Source of the DNA: Clarkia xantiana subsp. parviflora
Taxonomy: Eukaryota > Streptophyta > Magnoliopsida > Myrtales > Onagraceae
NCBI GenBank assembly: GCA_036873135.1
Contig: JAPTYO010000009.1
Span: forward strand, 35,976,756-36,040,755
Reading direction: 5' to 3'
DNA length: 64,000 nt
The translations under genes and the position numbers were made by a program. Shown here in pieces: positions 1 through 10,685 of this stretch. Positions within the stretch are counted from its first letter, which is position 1; the number at the start of each line of letters is the position of its first letter. The notes under the pieces were generated by a model. It was given only the letters and a program-made list of their open reading frames with translations. It made no database searches and was not told where the DNA came from.

Positions 1-203
1 TTTCGCATAACTTTTACCGTTGAATGAGTACTATGGTTTTCTGATATCGATGCGATATGCAAATACTTTAACTTACCACCCTGTTACCTGAAGAGTCTAT
101 TGATTATTTTTTCAATCCATGGTAATCCGATTTATCTCACAGAATCATCTTGAATTGATCTATGCATGATATTGTTCCTTCTTGGCGAATTTCTTTTAAC
201 ATC

Positions 204-565
204 GGTTGGAGAATGGTCAATCTATCGACCCTTGATTTTTACTCATTCGGAGTGTTTATTAATGATCGTCTCTTTGTACGATCAACTTTGGAGAGTGGTT
301 TGTCTACCAATTCGTTATGTCACTCGTTCGGAGTGTTTATGGACGGCCGTCTCTTTGTACGATCGACTTAGGAGATTGGTTTATCTACCAACTCGTTATT
401 TCACTCATTCAGAGTGTTTATGGACGATCGTCTCTTTGTACGATCGACTTTGGAGAGTAGTTTGTCTACCAACTCGTTATTTCACTCATTTGGAGTGTTT
501 ATAGACGATCGTCTCTTTGTACGATCGACTTTGGAGAGTGGTTTTTCTAGCAACTCGTTATTTTA
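204..565. repeat. 81-bp tandem repeat, about 4.3 copies
   Basis: The motif ggagtgttta recurs at 249, 330, 411 (as agagtgttta) and 492, exactly 81 bp apart, with copies 85-95 % alike by eye; an eroded copy precedes them. 81 is a multiple of three, so several frames stay open across the array, which explains a 112-codon open frame at 166-504 that I do not regard as a gene. The array lies just downstream (in minus-strand sense) of a gypsy integrase tail, the same place where E1 and D carry their tandem repeats, so it is probably the post-pol region of that truncated element. Confidence 0.9.
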
Positions 566-656
566 CTCATGTACTAGTAGAATTCATACATATGCATAAC
601 AAACTTTTATTGAGATTGGCATAAATACTTATTCTTCACGACTTATTATCATTCAT

Positions 657-908
657 TTATGCATAAAACTTTCGAAGATGTTCACCATTAAAAGTGTTAG
701 TGGATATCTTCCCTTCAGAGTCTTCTAACCTATAAGCGTTGACTGCTGGAATGGCAGCTATCTTATAAGGACCCTCCCATTTAGGTGATAATTTGTTCAA
801 TTGATTTTGCCTAGAGAATTCATTCCTTCTCCAAACCATCTTTCCCAAGAAAAATTGGCGAGTCTTAACCCGACGATTGTAATACCGTGCAGTTGCCAAT
901 CTCATTTT
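657..908 (-). pseudogene. Ty3/gypsy (Tat-type) integrase C-terminal fragment
   Basis: About 82 residues read on the minus strand match the end of the E1 and D polyproteins: RLATARYYNRRVK, then FFLGKMVWRRNEF, SPKWEGPYK and a final NGEHLRKFYA before the stop. This is the region C-terminal to the catalytic core of a Ty3 integrase. Similarity to the full-length copies stops at about 908, after which the sequence turns into copia leader DNA, so the rest of pol is missing. It is a truncated remnant, not a gene. With the 81-bp repeat it represents a third Tat-type copy in the window. Confidence 0.85.
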
Positions 909-3830
909 TGCTAGCTAGATATTACATGTTGTGGGCGGAGCCCTGGTTAAATATATGGTTTGCGCACTAAAATAGACATGCTGTGATGGTTGAAAATGCC
1001 TAGGATTCATGTCTAGAAGCTTGCGTGATTGAATATAAGCATGAATTGCAAATCAGCCTCTAATGTTTAAAATTTATTTTAAAACCGAAAACCAGTCACC
1101 AAATATGTATGATTGATGTGGATGTTACATGTTTGACACGTATGCTAGAATGTTAAGGATGTAGTTTGATAATTTACTTAAAAAGTAGAATTATAAATGC
1201 AAGCATGAGTTCCTCGGAACATTAGACGCATGACGCGTAAGCATGTATGTGGTATGTATGATGAATGTTACTAGCATATGATAATTTGCATGGATAGTAG
1301 TATCATGTATGCATGAGTGAATTCATCGGAATGATCTTCTAAAACAAAAGGGCCTTGTGAAAGCCAATATCGGGTATGCTTATTTTAAAATCCATGTTCC
1401 GGTAATTTGCGATTAAAACCGTTTTTAAGAGACTGATCTATTGGATAGAAGACGACGATAGTGTGAACTCTTTCACAACCATCTTCCATTGGTTTACTGG
1501 TGGTCGGTTGGTTTAGATGACTGAGGAATCATTATTTTTCGGATTCTATTTCAATGGATATTTGATGTATGCAATTCTTTCTCAAAATGTTGTTGTCTCC
1601 CTGATTTTTGCATAATCATCGATATGTTAATATGAAATGGTTGAATTAGTGCGATTCGATTTTCTTCGCAATCTTGATGGTGTGAATCATGATGAATTAA
1701 AGGAGTACGTGTTGAACTCTCTACTACGATTCCGAAAAGTGGAGAGGACAGCTACGGATAAATATTGTAATCTGTATGATTTTGACAATGAGAGACGAAT
1801 GTAATAATTTGTTTCACCAAGCATGGGAGTAGGTTCTTTGATGATCTAAACGCGTAAGTGGTGATACATTCAACCTTGGTAAAATGGGGTTGAAGAATAC
1901 TTCAATAGCAACCATACAATGTTACAACTTGATATTCTTTTGCATCCGCTACGGTGGAAGCAATGATGCAAAAGCAAGAAATGTTTCGGTTGAATGTGAT
2001 TGTCTTCTCTCTTTTCATGGATGTTGGCGTAAAACCCACATCAGATCTTCAGGATGAAAGGTCAACATGAAAATGATGTATATGGTTATTTGATGTGGAC
2101 GGGACTCAATAACCTTGAGCCTAATCAAGTACAATGACCACAACAGTGAAAGGGAAACCTTATCTGCTCACCATACTAAACTCGAAAGATGTCAACCATG
2201 ATCGGCATAGCATGAAGAGAACAGGACCGAGTAGGTCCTATACGATGATACGGAGGGTTAAGCCTCGTTGATAAAGTGCGTCCCTAGTACGCCTCTTATA
2301 TCATGAGTATAAAGCTGGGAAATGTTTTATAAGGACAAAAAATCATTTGACGTGATTCACTTGTGAATCTACTCAAATGTAGTGTCCAACTCAAAGTTCT
2401 CGACTATATGCACGACGACCATGGATTAAATATGCTGCTTTCAGATCAAGAACTATACCATTGTCATATATAATCATTGTTCGTTTCAATTACTATATTT
2501 TGGTTATTTCGAGATTCGGAGTTATTGAATAAAGTAATTGATGCTAGGTTCGAAGCACAATTTTCTTATCAATTTAATGGCCCGATAAAAAGGGAACAAT
2601 CCGAAACGAAAATACAAACCCATGGGTTTGGAACCAAATTTTTGGCCAGGTAAAAGAGGCTAAATGAAACGAAATGAAATACATGCTCCATCATCTCAAT
2701 CAGGACAACTGAACTGAATAAACCCATCGATTGCGTAGCTAGATCGAATAATATAACTCTTTCTTTATTAATTACTCAATTGAATGAATAAACTGTAATG
2801 ATGATCATGTTTGCCACCGATTGGATTAAATTAAATTAAATTCAGAAATGAAACGATTATACCAATGAGTGCAACCTCGGTAAAATTGCGCTATGCACAA
2901 GTGGACCTCGAAAGACGGAACACATCGTTTCAAAGTACGAGTTTAATATTGAAGTGTTTGAATAATGATTGTGCTGAATTTTCGTTTGCATTCCTATGGA
3001 AACGACTTATTGATAACATTTATATCGGTAAGAAGTAGGCTTCAAAAGCTACTACGACCTTGTAAAAGTATCAATTGACGCATAAGGTGAAAACCTAAAA
3101 TGCTCAGTTCGGAGATGGGATAAAATCTCTGAGATAAGTTAGCAAACGAAGACGGATGAAGCCGGTTAAACGATTTTTCTTCCAAACGCCTTGAACGACA
3201 AGTCAGGCTAGGCATTGAAGTTAAATGACACACTTCATGAAGCACAGTTTATATATATATATATATATATTTACATAATGTTTGAGTCGTTCTATAAAAC
3301 ATTCCATATGGGATGATGACAGATGATTCACATAAATGTTAAACTGTGTTCCATTAAGATCGATGAGGTAGGTAACCATCATAGCTGAAGGGTGACAATG
3401 AGTTAGATCATATCACCATGCGACATTAATTTGCGCAATAAACACGTATTTAGGACAAGGGTACGCCAGTTACTCCTAGAAAATACTTGTTTCCAGCTTG
3501 GATTAAATGGTACCGTGGTCGAACATGAGACATTATATCACTGAGAGGGCGAATTTTCCAAATGCATGAACAGTTTCAATCAACGAAATCAGGATCAAAA
3601 CATAGTAGAATAACGATGACAATCAGATCCCACTTAATTCGAGTGGGAGATTTGAACCAGCAACTCAAGTGAATAACATGGTAAATGAGAATGGGGACAT
3701 TTTCATAGTAAATCCAGTGGGAGGAATAAACCCTACCACAAGTAATCACTGTTGCTGTTGGGACGAATCAAGTCGAACCTGATGGTCAAAATTGTTGAAC
3801 CAGGAATGACACAACTACCTATATTACCCA

Positions 3831-5644
3831 TTGTTCCCAGTGGGAGTGATCCAACCATACTTGGTTCCAGATCCTAGTGATCAAGGAATGCATCTAGGAA
3901 GTAAAATCCCGAGACCAAGAGGTTGTAATAGGAAAGTTATAGGTCAAGGTTCTAGCACTGATGTTGTTCCCAAAAGAGACGATGCTCCGATAAGAAGCAT
4001 TATTCCGAGTGGGAGGATTATTCCCAATAGAAATGATGCTACGATAAGAAGCGTTATTCCGAGTGGGAGAAAAGATCAGACTAATAAGTGGAGGTGAAAA
4101 CCCCGCTCAAACTGTTGGCAAGCACTGGAAAGACCTCAAGTGGAGAAATGGAAAGAAATAATAAATGAGAGAGATCGCCTAAATGAAAGCCATTATAGTC
4201 TATAGTTGATTTACCTGTTAACCACAGGGGCATAAGGATAAAGTGAGCCCTGAAAGAAGGCTCACCACTGATGGAACAAATCGGAGAACCCGACTCATTG
4301 TAAAAGGTCTTACCCTATGCTCCACAGAGAGGACTTTGATAAAAGAAACTCAATGACGGTGCGTAAAACCACAGTTAGGGCCATTCATGGTCCTGGTCGC
4401 AAGTCTCGATCACGAGCTGCACCGAAGGAATGTTAAGACCGCATTCCTCCACGGATACCTGGAAGGAAGATATCTACATGGAGCTACCGGAGGGTTTCAT
4501 TACTCCTGGTAACAAACGTAAATTTTGTAAACTCCAAAGGTCCATATACGGTCTTAAGCAGTCGTTTCGGCAATGGTACCGCAGATTCCACGAGGAAATC
4601 GTATGAAACGGATTCGTGAGTCTTCACGAGGATCCGTGCGTGTATTATAAGACCTCCGGGTCTAAGTATGTCATCTTAACCTTTAACGTGGACGACATAC
4701 TCATTGCTGCAAATGACATGAGTTTCGTGAACAAGTCAAAGTCCTGGTTAGCATCTATTTTTCAGACGAAAGACATGAGACAGGCCACGTACATCTTAGG
4801 CATTAAAATTGCCAGAGATCGGGCTAGCTACTTGGGATTTATGTCTATCTCAAGAAGCCTATATCAACGAGCAGTTGAAAGTTGGTTCAGATTACAGGAT
4901 GCCAAACCCGTGGATGCGCCGGTGGTATTTGGGTGCGCACTGTTGAATCGTGACAGCCCCAAGAACCCGGCAGAGCGTGAACAGATGAAGGGGGCAGAGA
5001 TTTTAAGCATGGTTGGTATTTCGATATACAACGTGCAATACACCCATCCGAATATATGTCACGTCGTGGTCCTAGTAGCACGTTTCCAATCAGATCCTAG
5101 CTATCAACATTTAAAAGACCGTAAAACAAATTATTAGTTATACCTAATTCATTATCCGAAAGGTACTGCCGACTATGCTCCGTGCTATGAGGGCAGGAAG
5201 TTAGAATTGACCGGTTACAGTGACGTCGACCATGGTGGCGATCCGAATGATCGTAAGTCCACCACAGGAGGAGTATTTCTCCTTGCTAATTCTGCCATTT
5301 CATGGACGAGCAAGAAGCAAACCTGTGTAGCGCTGTCAACAATGGAATCGGAATTCGTTGCTCTCTCTAAGAATGCACAGGAAGCAGTCTTGCTGAAAAG
5401 GCTTCTTACTGCGTTGCTTGGTGGTGACGTCGGAAGTAAACCTGTAAAGGTGTTCTCCGACAGTCAGGCAACTGTTGCGGCAGTTAAGAATCCGAAGTAC
5501 CATAGTAGGACCAAACACATTGATGTGAAATATTCCTATGCTAAATCGATGGTAGAAGACAATATAATCACTATGGAATACTTGTCCACTGATAATATTA
5601 TTGCGGACCCATTAACTAAGCCACTACGCATGGAGATATTCTAA
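3831..5644 (+). pseudogene. Copia A linker, reverse transcriptase and RNase H remnants
   Basis: 3831-4097 encodes the inter-domain linker seen in copia C, with the segment IRSIIPSGR duplicated (54-bp spacing). Reverse transcriptase starts near 4390 but is frameshifted; 4616-5137 gives the palm with NVDDILIAAND, where Y of the usual YVDD has become N, and the following ATYILGIKIARD. RNase H (5207-5644) reads GYSDVDHGGDP, ALSTMESEFVALS, then SRTKHIDVKY and ADPLTKPLR. It ends at a TAA (5642-5644) that comes before the KHVKLLG tail which continues in frame to about 5680. Several stops and frameshifts make it dead. Confidence 0.85.
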
Positions 5645-6818
5645 AAGCATGTAAAATTGCTTGGATTGCCTAGGGTTTAGAAATGGCATGTATCTGTGAT
5701 AACATTTTGATATTAGAAAGTTACATTTTGTAAGCGAAAGAATTGCAACTGAGTTTATGATCAATCGAAGTCATAATGTTTTGATTACATCAAATTTACG
5801 GTCTATTAAGTGAGTCGTAGGAGGACGCAATACTCTGCCAAAACTATGTCAATGTGGGCCTTACCTAGTCACGCAGGTACGGTCGTTTTGCGGTGGAGGG
5901 AGGCCTCTACTATGCAAGGCTGGCTAAGAATCAAGGGGATAAACCTGATTACGCAGAACGATTATCTATTGTCGAAGTAACTCGACATGATCTTCGTCCA
6001 GCAGATCGCCGTGATGAACTCCGTTCGTCATAAATCCACATTCTGGGCCAGATGAAAATTTGTGATAGCATGATTGACATATCCCATTCCTGTTGACCCA
6101 AAAGGTTCAGGTATGCTATCAATGCGTGCTTCATACTACACGTGCCATGTACGACCACGGGGTCATAGCTCGGTTGTGCTAGAAAAATAATCCTCGTGAT
6201 TCTGGCGGGCACAAACTGCTTCACCTCGAGCGTGTGATTGATCCCGGGAGCCTTATGAAGAGGCACCCAAAGTATCCTCATGGACTCAGAACTCATACCT
6301 AAGGTCAAGCTCAATGCTCGCTTCCCCGCGTACGAGCGTAGTGCTGAACAAAAAGGCCCAGTGACCACGTCTTTGGAAACTTGTTCAGTTTGACTAAAGG
6401 TATGAGCGATGGGGATGGTCAAGTTCACCTTTAATTCACCGATTCTTGTATTCACTAGGTGCCCACCAACCGGATATTAGTTGAAGGTTGTGAATACTTG
6501 TACGGATGCCTTGGAGAAGTGTTCCTATGTGGAAACTAGGCAAATGGAGAATTATCAGTTGACCTAGGATACAACGCGGTACAATATGTATAAATGTTGT
6601 TTATAACGGGTTGATTGGAGAAAAGGGAATCAACGTTCCGCGGGCGCTACAACACTCCTAAGAGATTAGTAGCACGATGCCCGTCATATCCGCCAGTCGC
6701 ACGGCAAACCTCGTATGAACTATTCGGAAGCACGGAGCAGATCAAATGGGAGAAATGTTGATGTGGATTTGGAAAACAATACATTAATAGGCACCCTCTC
6801 ATTCCGGCGAGTGGGAGC

Positions 6819-7415
6819 TGTAAGCATATGGTGATGGACGCTGTAATTGGTAGCCCATAATATGTATAATTTACCTAATGAACTTGGGTAAATGTCACAT
6901 TAGGGTAATTGGGCTAGACCCAAATCCCAATTGACATGGTAGGCCCAAAATTAGGCCTCCCCAATACATAGGCCGGCCGAAACATTAGTGAGGGGTAAAG
7001 TGGACTTTTGTCCACTTTACTCCTCTTATAAATAAGAGGTGTTAGGGAATATTTAGGGTTAATCATAATTCCCTCACAAGAGTGTTTTTGAGAGAAAACC
7101 CTCCTCCCACATCACAGTTTCGGCCGAACCATACCTACACCAAGGGTGTGCCAAATTTCTTTCGAGCAACTCTCCGAAGAAATGTCCCCGTGTCAAAAAT
7201 TGATCTGAGGCTTTGTTGTGGAGCTAACACCACGTACGGCTTCTTTCACAAGAACCTCTACGGGTTCCGTCCAGTGGATCGAGAACTCCCTCGTACAAAG
7301 GATCTTGGACTACGGTAACTGTTGAGGTATGTGTAACTCTTCCGCTGCGTAATTTCGATTACATGCACGTACCATGTTTAGTGTTTCCGTAGTGATTAAT
7401 CCCCGTAATCTAACA
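6819..7415 (+). repeat. 3' LTR of copia A
   Basis: It begins TGTAAGCATATGG after the purine tract gtgggagc, matching the TGTTAGCATATGG starts of B and C, and ends ccccgtaatctaaca. A TATA-like tataaata lies near 7027. It resembles the LTR of copia F (59612-60191) more than those of B and C around the TATA region, which suggests subfamilies. The region 7416-7747 that follows holds no feature I can name. Confidence 0.8.
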
Positions 7416-7747
7416 ATTCGTTCAACTAAATTGAACTAGTAACCTGAACTCAAACAAGAATGTGAGACCGGATAAATAAAATCACGAAAACTGAATAGAA
7501 GTTGGAAGCAGCACGCGGACACAAATTGGAGATGAAGAGACAGCGAACGCTAATTTATCTGGTAATTTTGGATTTTTCAAATAATCCTAAGAGTGGGGCA
7601 ACAACTCAATATATATTGTAGGATTGTTGGTCTATTTATATACACAGAATATAGACTGCATATACACGGAATATACACTGGTAAAAACTGTGTTTAGCAA
7701 TGCATCTAGACAATATTATAATAGGTAATTTTAGTTGCATATTTACT

Positions 7748-8524
7748 TGGGATGGCAACGGGGCGGGGCGGGTTTTCACCGCCCCGGACCCGCCCCGCGG
7801 GTCGACTTTGTAGACCCGGCCCCGGGTACATGTGCCCCGCGGGGCGGATTTGACAGGGCAAAAAAATCCCGCAGGTCAACCCGCGGGGGCCCGACCCGAC
7901 CCGAACGTGTTAAACCTGTTTGGAGGTGCCTGAGTGCTGCTGCCGTGCTGACCGGAGCCATTGCTGGATCCGTGACTGGAGCCGCTGATGTGAGTGGAGC
8001 CGTTGCTGGAGCCGTGACCGGAGCCGCTGACTGTGACTGGAGCCGCTGCTGCCTGGAGCTGCTGCCGCTGAAGAAGATGAAGAAGACGGGAGGGGAGCCT
8101 TCTGGAGTCGTGACCGGAACCGCCTGCTACAGCCGTGACCGGAACCGCCTGCTGCAGCCGTGACAGTGACCGGAACCACCAGAGAGATGGAGATTGAAGA
8201 AGACGGGAGCGGAGGACTTGAAGCGTTAGGAGGATGCTGCATGCTGGATGAGACAGAGGTCACAGTCCCAAATTTGGAGCTGCGGCCACTAACCCTAAAA
8301 ATATAAATATTTAACTTTAGATTATTTATTATTAGGTCCTTATTATTTTAGCTAGGTCTGAAATTAACCCTGTTATTTAATATATTTTACATAATAGTAA
8401 TAATAGTACATATATGAATTTCGGTGCGGGTCCACGGGGCTCCGCAACCCTAGACCCGGACCCGCCCCGAACTCGTCCCGCGCCCCGCAAGTCGGCGGGG
8501 CCCCGAGACCCGTTGCCATCCCTA
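7748..8524. mobile_element. GC-rich TIR element, hAT-like, non-autonomous
   Basis: The left end gggatggcaacggg and the right end cccgttgccatccc are perfect 14-bp inverted repeats, followed inward on both sides by long GC-rich runs (ggggcggggcggg on the left, ggggccccg near the right end). Candidate 8-bp flanks atatttac and aattttac agree at 6 of 8 positions, so a hAT-type origin is likely but not proven. The interior (7925-8170) is an imperfect ggagccgctg-type low-complexity repeat and encodes no transposase. Open frames here are a by-product of GC richness. 8525-8834 beyond it is AT-rich and featureless. Confidence 0.6.
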
Positions 8525-8843
8525 ATTTTACGGAATATTAATTTTTTTTTTCTAAACTTTGTTTTAAGAAATATTTGGACAAATTTAATTTGGACGATAC
8601 ATTTCACCATTTACCACTTCACTATTGCAATACCATTCACACTTAAAAAATGGGCCAGGTCCATCAAATATTATATATTTTAAACTTACATTGTAAAAAA
8701 ATAATGAACAACAGATACTTTAAAGTGCGAACTAATAATATTATTAGCATAATAAGTTCTAGTCTAAGTGAAATTTTGTGCAATCTGCAGGTAAATAACT
8801 AATTCAAATAACTTTTTATTTTCAATGTCATCCAATAATTTTA

Positions 8844-9721
8844 GGGTTAAGAACCTATGAAATGTCTGAACTATCACCTATGTTAACGGGAGAGGTCTGA
8901 AATTTAAAAAGTTAATAACAGAGGTCTGAAATTTCTATTTTGTTGATAACAGCGGTCTCCGTTAGTTTTTTCCGTTAAAACTAACGGAAATTGGTCACAT
9001 GCCAAGTATGTGACCGGAAATAAAATAAATTTCCAAAAATGCCCTTCTATCAAGTGTGCCCCTCACATGCTTGGAGTGAAAAGACCAAAATGCCCTTGAA
9101 GCCACCACGGTACTCTGGCGACCACCAATCGTACTCCGGCGACCACCACCAAGGCTCCGATTGGGCCAAAATCGGAGTCACCGGCCCCGATTGGGCTCCG
9201 ATCGGAGCCACCGGCCCCGATTGGGCTCCGATCGGAGCCACCGGCCCCGATTGGGCTCCGATCGGAGCCACCGGCCCCGATTGGGCTCCGATCGGAGCCA
9301 CCGGCCCAGATTGGACTCCGATCGGAGCCAAAAAAGCTCCGATCGGAGCCACCGGCCTCGATTTGACTCCGATCGGAGCCAAAAAAGCTCCGATCGGAGC
9401 CGAGTCGAGGTGGTGGTCGCCGGAGTCGGGTGGTGGTGGCCGGAGTTGGGTGGTGGTGGCCGGAGTTTGGTGGTTTTAATTTGACTTTAGGGGTAAAATT
9501 GTCATTTCACATTTCCTTAAATAAGATATTAAATAAAACAAAATATTAAAGGGGCAAAAATGTCATTTCAATACAATTTTGTTAAATTTAACCCTAAAAA
9601 TGGACGGAAAACCTCAAATCAACAAAATTGAAATTTCAGACCTCTGTTATTAACTTTTTAAATTTCAGACCTCTCCCGTTAACATGGGTGATAGTTCAGA
9701 CCTTTTATAGGTTCTTAACCC
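8844..9721. mobile_element. Mutator-like (MULE) non-autonomous element
   Basis: Long terminal inverted repeats of about 95 bp: the left begins gggttaagaacctat, and the right end read on the minus strand begins the same and continues gtctgaactatcacc, aacgggagaggtctgaaat and agttaataacagaggtctg. The flanks are a perfect 9-bp direct duplication, ataatttta, at 8835-8843 and 9722-9730. Long TIRs plus a 9-bp TSD are the hallmark of Mutator-like elements. No transposase is present; the middle is filled by a 30-bp tandem array. The perfect TSD suggests a fairly recent insertion, about 960 bp beyond the TAP46 stop codon. Confidence 0.85.
9181..9405. repeat. 30-bp GC-rich tandem repeat inside the MULE
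   Basis: The unit ccggccccgattgggctccg plus atcggagcca repeats perfectly four times (9181-9300), with diverged copies on both sides, including shorter variants starting aaaaaagctccgatcgg. The core ctccgatcggag is itself an inverted repeat, so the array could fold. Being 30 bp, it leaves all frames open, giving decapeptide repeats (GPDWAPIGAT on plus, GAQSGPVAPI on minus). I do not call either a gene. Confidence 0.95.
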
Positions 9722-9730
9722 ATAATTTTA

Positions 9731-10685
9731 TGGAAAAATTATATCGGAAGATAGAATAGAAGAATACTTTCAGAAAACCCCTAAACTTTATTTGAATACT
9801 TTGCCCTTAACCCAAAATTGGGGTTTAGTTTCAAGTTGGGGAGCCTGGTCTAGGGTTGATCGAGATCAAATTGTTAATTGCCTAACCAAGAGACGTTAGA
9901 CATGGCTTGAGAACCCCTAAATTGGTTCCCCGATTTAATTCATTTGCTCTAATTTTAAAGCTTCATTGAGTTACATCCCTTGTTAATCATGGATGGATTT
10001 CCGATGCAGCGGAGAGATAGATCATCGGTGATTGATACGGTCAATGGTCTAAAACTGAAAATCATTAACCAATCATCAGAGATCTCGAATTTGAGCCATA
10101 TGAATGGGACAATCTTCAGCTTCAGAAATTTACCCATTACGAACTGACAGCTAACACCTACCTAGGCTAGGACATCCAACAGGATACTGAAAGAAACTGG
10201 AAATCTTTCCATTGATTCAGTGTTTTTGTTGTGATCTGATCTAAAAAGTAATAGGTGATCTTCCAATAAAAAAAAATCAACCAAGGCTTAAACTAGGGCT
10301 AGAGCCTCAAACTTGTACAGCAAAGCCAAATTTTGTCTTCAAACTCAAACTTCCAAAATGGCACAACCCACAAGCAAGCATTTGGGGCTGGCTTAATTAT
10401 TAGACCATCATTTCCTACCTTATCTATTCTTCTCCTGCACTGCAGTGAGATGTTGAACAGAATAATGTGGTTCATTAACAATTATATAGAATGGAAGATT
10501 CCGGAATTAAATCCAAAAACGGTCTACAGATATCGATCTTAGTGAAGTCCAACTACACAACCAAACTATTATATGAGGCACCTCCCTCCCTTGTACAATC
10601 GCCATACATCGCAATGAATAAAAAGAGAGCAGAGCATACCCACTATCCAAGTAAAACCCAAAATCCGAAGACCAAGCCAACTTCT
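9731..10685. other. TAP46 3' flank, no further gene seen
   Basis: This is AT-rich sequence between the MULE and the TAP46 stop codon. The nearest few hundred bases should contain the TAP46 3' UTR, but I cannot fix a polyadenylation site by eye. The short open frames here show no recognisable motif. Confidence 0.5.

Larger units (their letters stand above)
911..7415 (+). mobile_element. Copia element A, 5'-truncated and degenerate
   Basis: From about 911 the sequence follows the internal leader of copia B (18262 on) and C (34262 on): a gctagct...gatatta block, then ttaaatatatggtttgcgca and the gacgcatgacgcgtaagca motif near 1230. The 5' LTR and primer-binding site are absent. No gag, protease or integrase is legible from 1640 to 3830. 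Reverse transcriptase and RNase H remnants lie at 4390-5644, a conserved 3' non-coding block at 5645-6818, and a 597-bp 3' LTR at 6819-7415. The 5' end joins a truncated gypsy fragment, so the boundary is a deletion or recombination junction and no target-site duplication can be checked. Confidence 0.85.

Noticed and set aside
166..504. 112-codon open frame in the 81-bp repeats
   Set aside because: The unit is a multiple of three without stops in some frames; there is no other sign of coding.
7910..8263. 117-codon Ser/Gln-rich minus-strand frame
   Set aside because: It is encoded by simple ggagccgctg-type repeats inside the GC-rich TIR element.
9039..9479. 146-codon open frame with GPDWAPIGAT repeats
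   Set aside because: It is created by the 30-bp tandem array, which leaves every frame open; the opposite strand is equally open. No start context or domain.
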